Assembly: GCA_945643635.1 (NCBI GenBank)
Contig: CALZFC010000005.1
Coordinates: forward strand, 9,812,001 to 9,876,000
Origin: Allodiplogaster sudhausi
Lineage: Eukaryota; Nematoda; Chromadorea; Rhabditida; Diplogasteridae
Direction: 5' to 3'
DNA: 64,000 nucleotides
Notes under the pieces: model-generated
The model's input: only the letters and a program-made list of their open reading frames with translations
Told to the model about the DNA's origin: nothing
The model's database searches: none
Made by a program: the position numbers and the translations under genes
In this document: one piece after another, positions 59,952 through 64,000 of the stretch
How the letters are laid out: each line of letters begins with the position of its first letter
Numbering within the stretch: the stretch's first letter is position 1

Positions 59952-62789
59952 GGGGAGATGTCTCAACTTTTCAACCTCACGAGAGTCCCCAGAAGAGATG
60001 AGAGCAGGTCGGCGACACCATCGACGTCAGGTGTCAGTCGTCCCAAATGCATAGCTGTTCGTAGGTCCGTTAAAAAGTAGTTTTATTTTAATCCGCATAG
60101 ATTTGTTAGATGTCACGCCAAATAAGCGGCAAATTTATCTTTGGTTGCGAGGAACCGGTGCGCCACCCCCCAGATAGAAGGAATCGAAAAGTACTTTTGT
60201 AATCGCGGCATAGGAAGGCGCGCACGGGCAACCGAAGTAAGGGGGAAAATAAGAATGAATAAGAAGGGGGCAGCGATCACTAGGATCGGCATGCTCAGCG
60301 AGCTCGCATAAGGCTAACCTCTCCACCTAATCTAGAGCGACGCGAGGCGTAATGTAAAGCAAAAAATAATTCCCCGGCCGGAATTTTTTCTCTAGTTATA
60401 CTCTGTTTGCCAAAGCGAAGGCTGGAGAGGCTAGGACGCCGCATATATAATAGATAAGAGTTCCTCGCTTAGGCTCAGCACGCATTAGTTATCACTCTCT
60501 CCTCGGATTCTCTGTGCTAATAGTTTATCTGCCAATTATTCTTGAATAGGATGAAATCGTAACATATACGTATAGAAGATTATATGCCCTCCCAAATACA
60601 ATCTACCCACCGTCCCCCCTCCCCAACCACTCCCTCCGGGGCAGCCAGCCGCCGCCAACACTCCCGGAGCACACAGGATTTCCAATCCCAAACAATCTAC
60701 TCTTTATCATTATAATCTTTCCTCCTCATTTTAGTATATTATTGCTACTCCTATAGCTTTGAAATTAGCCAAATTTTATAATTCTATTCCCAGAGACATG
60801 GTTTTCTTTTATTCCTTAATATTCATATGGACATACATATCTAGGCCGGCTCGCATAGTTTCATTACAACCTCGATAGTAGCTCCTCGTCATACTCTCTC
60901 TCTCCTCTTTCTCTCACTTGCAATAGCCTGAACAGCGGTGCCGTCGCTTTGTTTAAAAACTTGATAGTGCGCCCTCAGTGTTCCCCTTTCTGTGATGATA
61001 GACAACGATAGCGCAGCCGCTTACCGAACGAGTTCCGCTGCCAGCGCGCAAAAGGGCATGGCCCGGATCACTCACTCTCTCATCTCTCCCTCTAAGCATA
61101 CGTTGCACACGGCGCGAATGGATAGCCGGTTTTCAAGGGAGAAAGAATATCAGGCGTGAACGCGAACGCACTGAAGAAAAAAGAGAAGTGAAAGTGAAAG
61201 CGCTGCGGAAAGAAAGCGCGAAATAGAGAGGAATGTACTTCCAGTGACAGACTGATAGATAGATGTTCACACTAGTATTCATACATACATATTTGTACAC
61301 ATAGACTCCTGATACATTGTTCTCGGTAGATACAATTGTCTTAGACTGACATAATTATATAGCGTCATCATTTCTTTCATATAGGTATGTATACTCGATA
61401 GGAGACCCCATCCCCATAGATAACCATGTGCTCCGGGGAGTAACGCTCTCACAGCGTTCACTCACAAATAGCGTCCTACAAACGCTCATGCTTCGCAAGT
61501 GGCCATCAAAGACCTACTATTTATCCGCCTCAAGAATAGGCTCAAGAGACACGATCGTCAGCAACGAAGACCACAGCAACGACAACTCCGAGCCTGATGT
61601 GACATGCCCGCTAACTAAAGCAACGACAGACGATCACATAAAAGAAGACTTTCGTCACGTCAAGAATCCAACAAGACCTGCGCCGCCGAAGCTGCAGATA
61701 AACCTCGTCGAACACCTGTCGCTGAAGGCACTGAAGACGTGAATCTACTGAATCATAGGAGATCACTGCACCTATCTCCTCCACCGTCAAGCCGTACTCA
61801 CTACCAAAGAAACACCAGACGATCTGTCCCATCTGCAGAAGAAACTGTTTTCATTTCCTACAAGTCAAATGTGTGAATGCACTCTCAGTCACGATCTCCA
61901 TCAGACACACTGCCGCAAATCTATCTTGCGTCAAGAAATCGTTCAACAGGAAGGCTGGATTGAATCTGCGACAGACTGGAACGTTCCCTTCAAATGGGAC
62001 GGCGAACAATAAGCTGCATTCGACGAGATAAAGACACAGCAACAGTGAAGCAGAAGATCGACGACGTCCACTGTACTGGCTGACTATTACAACCGCCGCC
62101 ATCGTTGCAGCCCTCGAGATGTCCAATTCGGAAACGAGGTCATACCAGCCATTTTGCGTCATCAATGCTGGAAGAAGCGAAGTGACCGCGCCCACCATCG
62201 GCCGGAAACCAGTCGCCATCACCGGCCGTACGACAACGACAGACGACTAGGAAGACGATAACGCAGAGCGCGAGCGAGCAGAGAGACGCCGCGCTACTCA
62301 CAATCAGCAACATCGAATCGCGAAGTGAAGAAGAAGAGAGACTCCGACTTTTATTATTATTAAATGTATGTTTGTAGAATATATTTTAAAATGTACGATG
62401 TATGTAGTATATGCACTTTTCTCTCTATAAAGCCCCATAACAACTATAAAATGAAAAGTTTCTAACAATCTAACTCTTTAGCTAAATATATTTTAAACCT
62501 TCATTTTCAATGTGCACTATGCACATATTGCACAATAGTTCTCGTTCTACTTTCTATCTGCTTCTCCGTCACCACGTCACCTAGCCATAAAAAAATTGGT
62601 AATAAGAACAACCGATAGATATCCACAGACAAGATGATTTTTTTCTCTATTTTTCGTATAATTATTGTTCCATGTAAATGAACATATATTTTCTTTGTTT
62701 TGTTTTTTTCATTTATCTATGTGCTCAGTACAACTAACAAAAGGTTTTGTCTTTATTTGTTTATCAAGAGCGAGGGACCGCTCATGTGT

Positions 62790-62800
62790 AAAAGGGGGGA
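62790..62800 (+). promoter_or_regulatory. Polypurine tract
   Basis: AAAAGGGGGGA ends exactly at the first base of the 3' LTR, the expected plus-strand priming site. Confidence 0.8.
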
Positions 62801-63046
62801 TGTCACGGCCGGGGATAGAGAAGAACGTCAAACCGGCTGGCGTGGGCGGACCCGCCCCCTCGGGGCGGTGCCGCCACCGCCAGCAAGACGTTCAGTGTTG
62901 GCTTGGCCGACCATGGCGGCTGCCTCGGCCCTGTCCTTCCCCTTTCCATATTTATGTGTATTGTAAATGTATGCCTTATATTAGGATAAGATAAACTATA
63001 AACCCAAGTCCCAATTCTCCCGCATGCTAACCGCTCCTCCGCGACA
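62801..63046 (+). repeat. 3' LTR (246 bp)
   Basis: Shares its first 137 bp and last 36 bp with the 5' LTR. The middle 73 bp (62938-63010) is AT-rich and has no match in the 5' LTR. The target duplication ATGG follows at 63047-63050. Confidence 0.85.
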
Positions 63047-63274
63047 ATGGGCATATGAATTGACGGGGGAGGTGTTGGAAGTAAGCAAAGAGTTAACAGT
63101 TGAAAGAAGCAGATTCACCTGATTACAGAGTTCCTGATGTTGCTGTTGTTGCTGTAGAATGAGAGTGCGCATCTCATCGAGATGGCGCTGGTTGGATTCT
63201 GACTGATCAGCCAGATGCTGGGAAAGGGCGGCCAGAATGGCCTGCCCTTCGGGCAAAAGAGATTCGTTCACCAT
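63047..63274 (-). pseudogene. LINE ORF1, N-terminal part (interrupted)
   Basis: Frame starting MVNESLLPEGQAILAALSQH, then ADQSESNQRHLDEMRTLILQ and a Gln run: a coiled-coil-like helix typical of LINE ORF1 N-termini. It runs directly into the LTR insertion. Its continuation resumes left of 59731 in the same strand and frame, and then hits the frameshift described for the C-terminal part. Confidence 0.7.
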
Positions 63275-64000
63275 TTGAAGTGGAAGAAAATAGTTGTTCT
63301 TACCTTAAAGCTCTTATCAACGAGATACGCTCCCGGGGGCCTCCCACACACTGATCTCTCCTTTCCCCGCTGTAAGCAGGTACTTATTGTTAGAGAGCAG
63401 CGGGAGAGAGCAGCCTCCCGCTGTGACCAGCGTGTGTGAATGTGAATACTTGTGAATACTTTGATTCGATCTCGGGATGGAAGCCGAATAGAAGACGGTG
63501 CTTATATTCGCGAGGAGAGCGCAGCGTCTGCCATCTCGAGCAGAAGGGAGAGGGCAGCCGACCAGCAGTGGAGGAGAGCGAAGCGAAGAATGATAAGTAA
63601 AATGCCAGCCGACGCTGCTTTATACTGGCCAATTGCACTTGCCAAGCATCTGAAGTGCGTTTTAGCGACAAATAAAGGTGCTCAGTACTTTATATGTGAA
63701 CTCTGGGTGTAAATTTTGCGATTTTTAGTGATTTTTAGTGGATCTGATTACAAAGTTAACAAAACAATGAAACGTTTCAATTTCCAGGTAAGGCGTTAAT
63801 TTATATTTAGTAGTAACACTTGATATGCTTCTCTCGTCCTACGGTACAGAGTAACGGTCAACCTTCAGGGATAGCTTGGGATACTAATAAGTGAATTCAC
63901 CAATAATGACTAAAGTGAAGAAAAGTTTTTAAAGAAAGAAAAAAACAAGTTTCAAAATAAGGTAAGATGCTCACACCGTTTCTAATGAGGAATTGCCCCG
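63275..64000. other. Probable LINE 5' region and flank
   Basis: Purine- and GC-mixed sequence up to about 63.7 kb that may be the LINE's 5' untranslated region, then AT-rich flank. No gene recognised. The minus-strand frame at 63390-63671 has no family features. Confidence 0.4.

Larger units (their letters stand above)
59735..63046 (+). mobile_element. Non-autonomous LTR retrotransposon, 3.3 kb
   Basis: Bounded by LTRs that start TGTCACGGCC and end GCGACA (TG...CA). Flanked by the 4-bp duplication ATGG, with TGGAGGTCCC directly after the 5' LTR and a polypurine tract directly before the 3' LTR. The interior (about 2.86 kb) has only short open frames; no protease, reverse transcriptase, RNase H or integrase motif is recognisable. 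The first short frame after the primer site (MSQLFNLTRVPRRDESRSAT) could be a gag remnant. It would need enzymes supplied by another element. The insertion lies inside ORF1 of the minus-strand LINE, so it is younger than that LINE. Orientation + follows from the order of primer site and polypurine tract. Confidence 0.85.
56100..63700 (-). mobile_element. Second CR1/Jockey-type LINE, degraded, hosting an LTR element
   Basis: Read leftwards: a possible 5' untranslated part (about 63.7-63.28 kb), ORF1 (63274-63047, then 59730-58850), ORF2 (58849-56113) and a 3' end near 56.1 kb. The LTR element at 59735-63046 splits ORF1. ORF2 carries at least two frame breaks. The 5' edge is uncertain because this LINE lacks an outside reference here; the 3' edge is set by the end of ORF2-related sequence. 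Confidence 0.75.

Overview
This window is nuclear DNA from a nematode. The evidence is short introns with TTTTCAG-type acceptors, a Major Sperm Protein (MSP) domain gene, a multi-exon glycine-rich gene resembling the nematode SSQ sperm-specific family, and eukaryotic families (haem peroxidase, histone deacetylase, myosin VI, PLAT, PH). The precise taxon cannot be read from the sequence. Non-coding DNA is rich in (GA)n/(CT)n tracts, and these create many spurious long Ser/Leu or Arg/Glu reading frames.

Layout. 0-2.7 kb: mostly microsatellite. 2.7-3.5 kb (+): small gene with an acidic tail. 4.4-12.2 kb: two near-identical PLAT-domain genes (+) in a dispersed direct duplication, flanking an MSP-domain gene (+) and a SUMO-like fragment (-). 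12.3-13.0 kb: Mutator-like non-autonomous transposon. 13.4-13.6 kb: TTAA-flanked fold-back element. 13.7-24.7 kb (-): one large peroxidase gene. Exon phases connect two peroxidase domains into one frame; the N-terminal domain has lost its haem-site histidines. 26.5-27.7 kb: 12-bp minisatellite. 28.0-29.4 kb (-): SSQ-like gene. 29.96-30.5 kb (+): small membrane-anchored protein. 30.8-36.3 kb (-): truncated myosin VI locus with a CR1/Jockey-type LINE (+) in an intron. 37-41 kb (-): two unrecognised genes and a small secreted protein. 41.2-45 kb: gene-poor. 45.0-48.1 kb (+): divergent class II-like HDAC. 48.6-49.7 kb (+): unrecognised gene with an in-frame stop. 50.7-53.6 kb (-): unrecognised gene whose 3' part is an array of tandemly duplicated exons. 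54.5-55.0 kb (-): PH-domain gene. 56.1-63.7 kb: a second LINE (-), broken by frameshifts, with a complete non-autonomous LTR element inserted in its ORF1.

Two themes link the parts. MSP-domain, SSQ-like and myosin VI (a spermatogenesis myosin in C. elegans) sequences lie within 30 kb, which suggests a sperm-biased neighbourhood. The mobile elements are informative. Both LINEs keep ORF1 and ORF2 in the same frame, separated by one UAG followed by the same short context, which suggests readthrough or reinitiation. The LTR element has a 4-bp target duplication, a primer-binding-like site and a polypurine tract, yet no recognisable pol.
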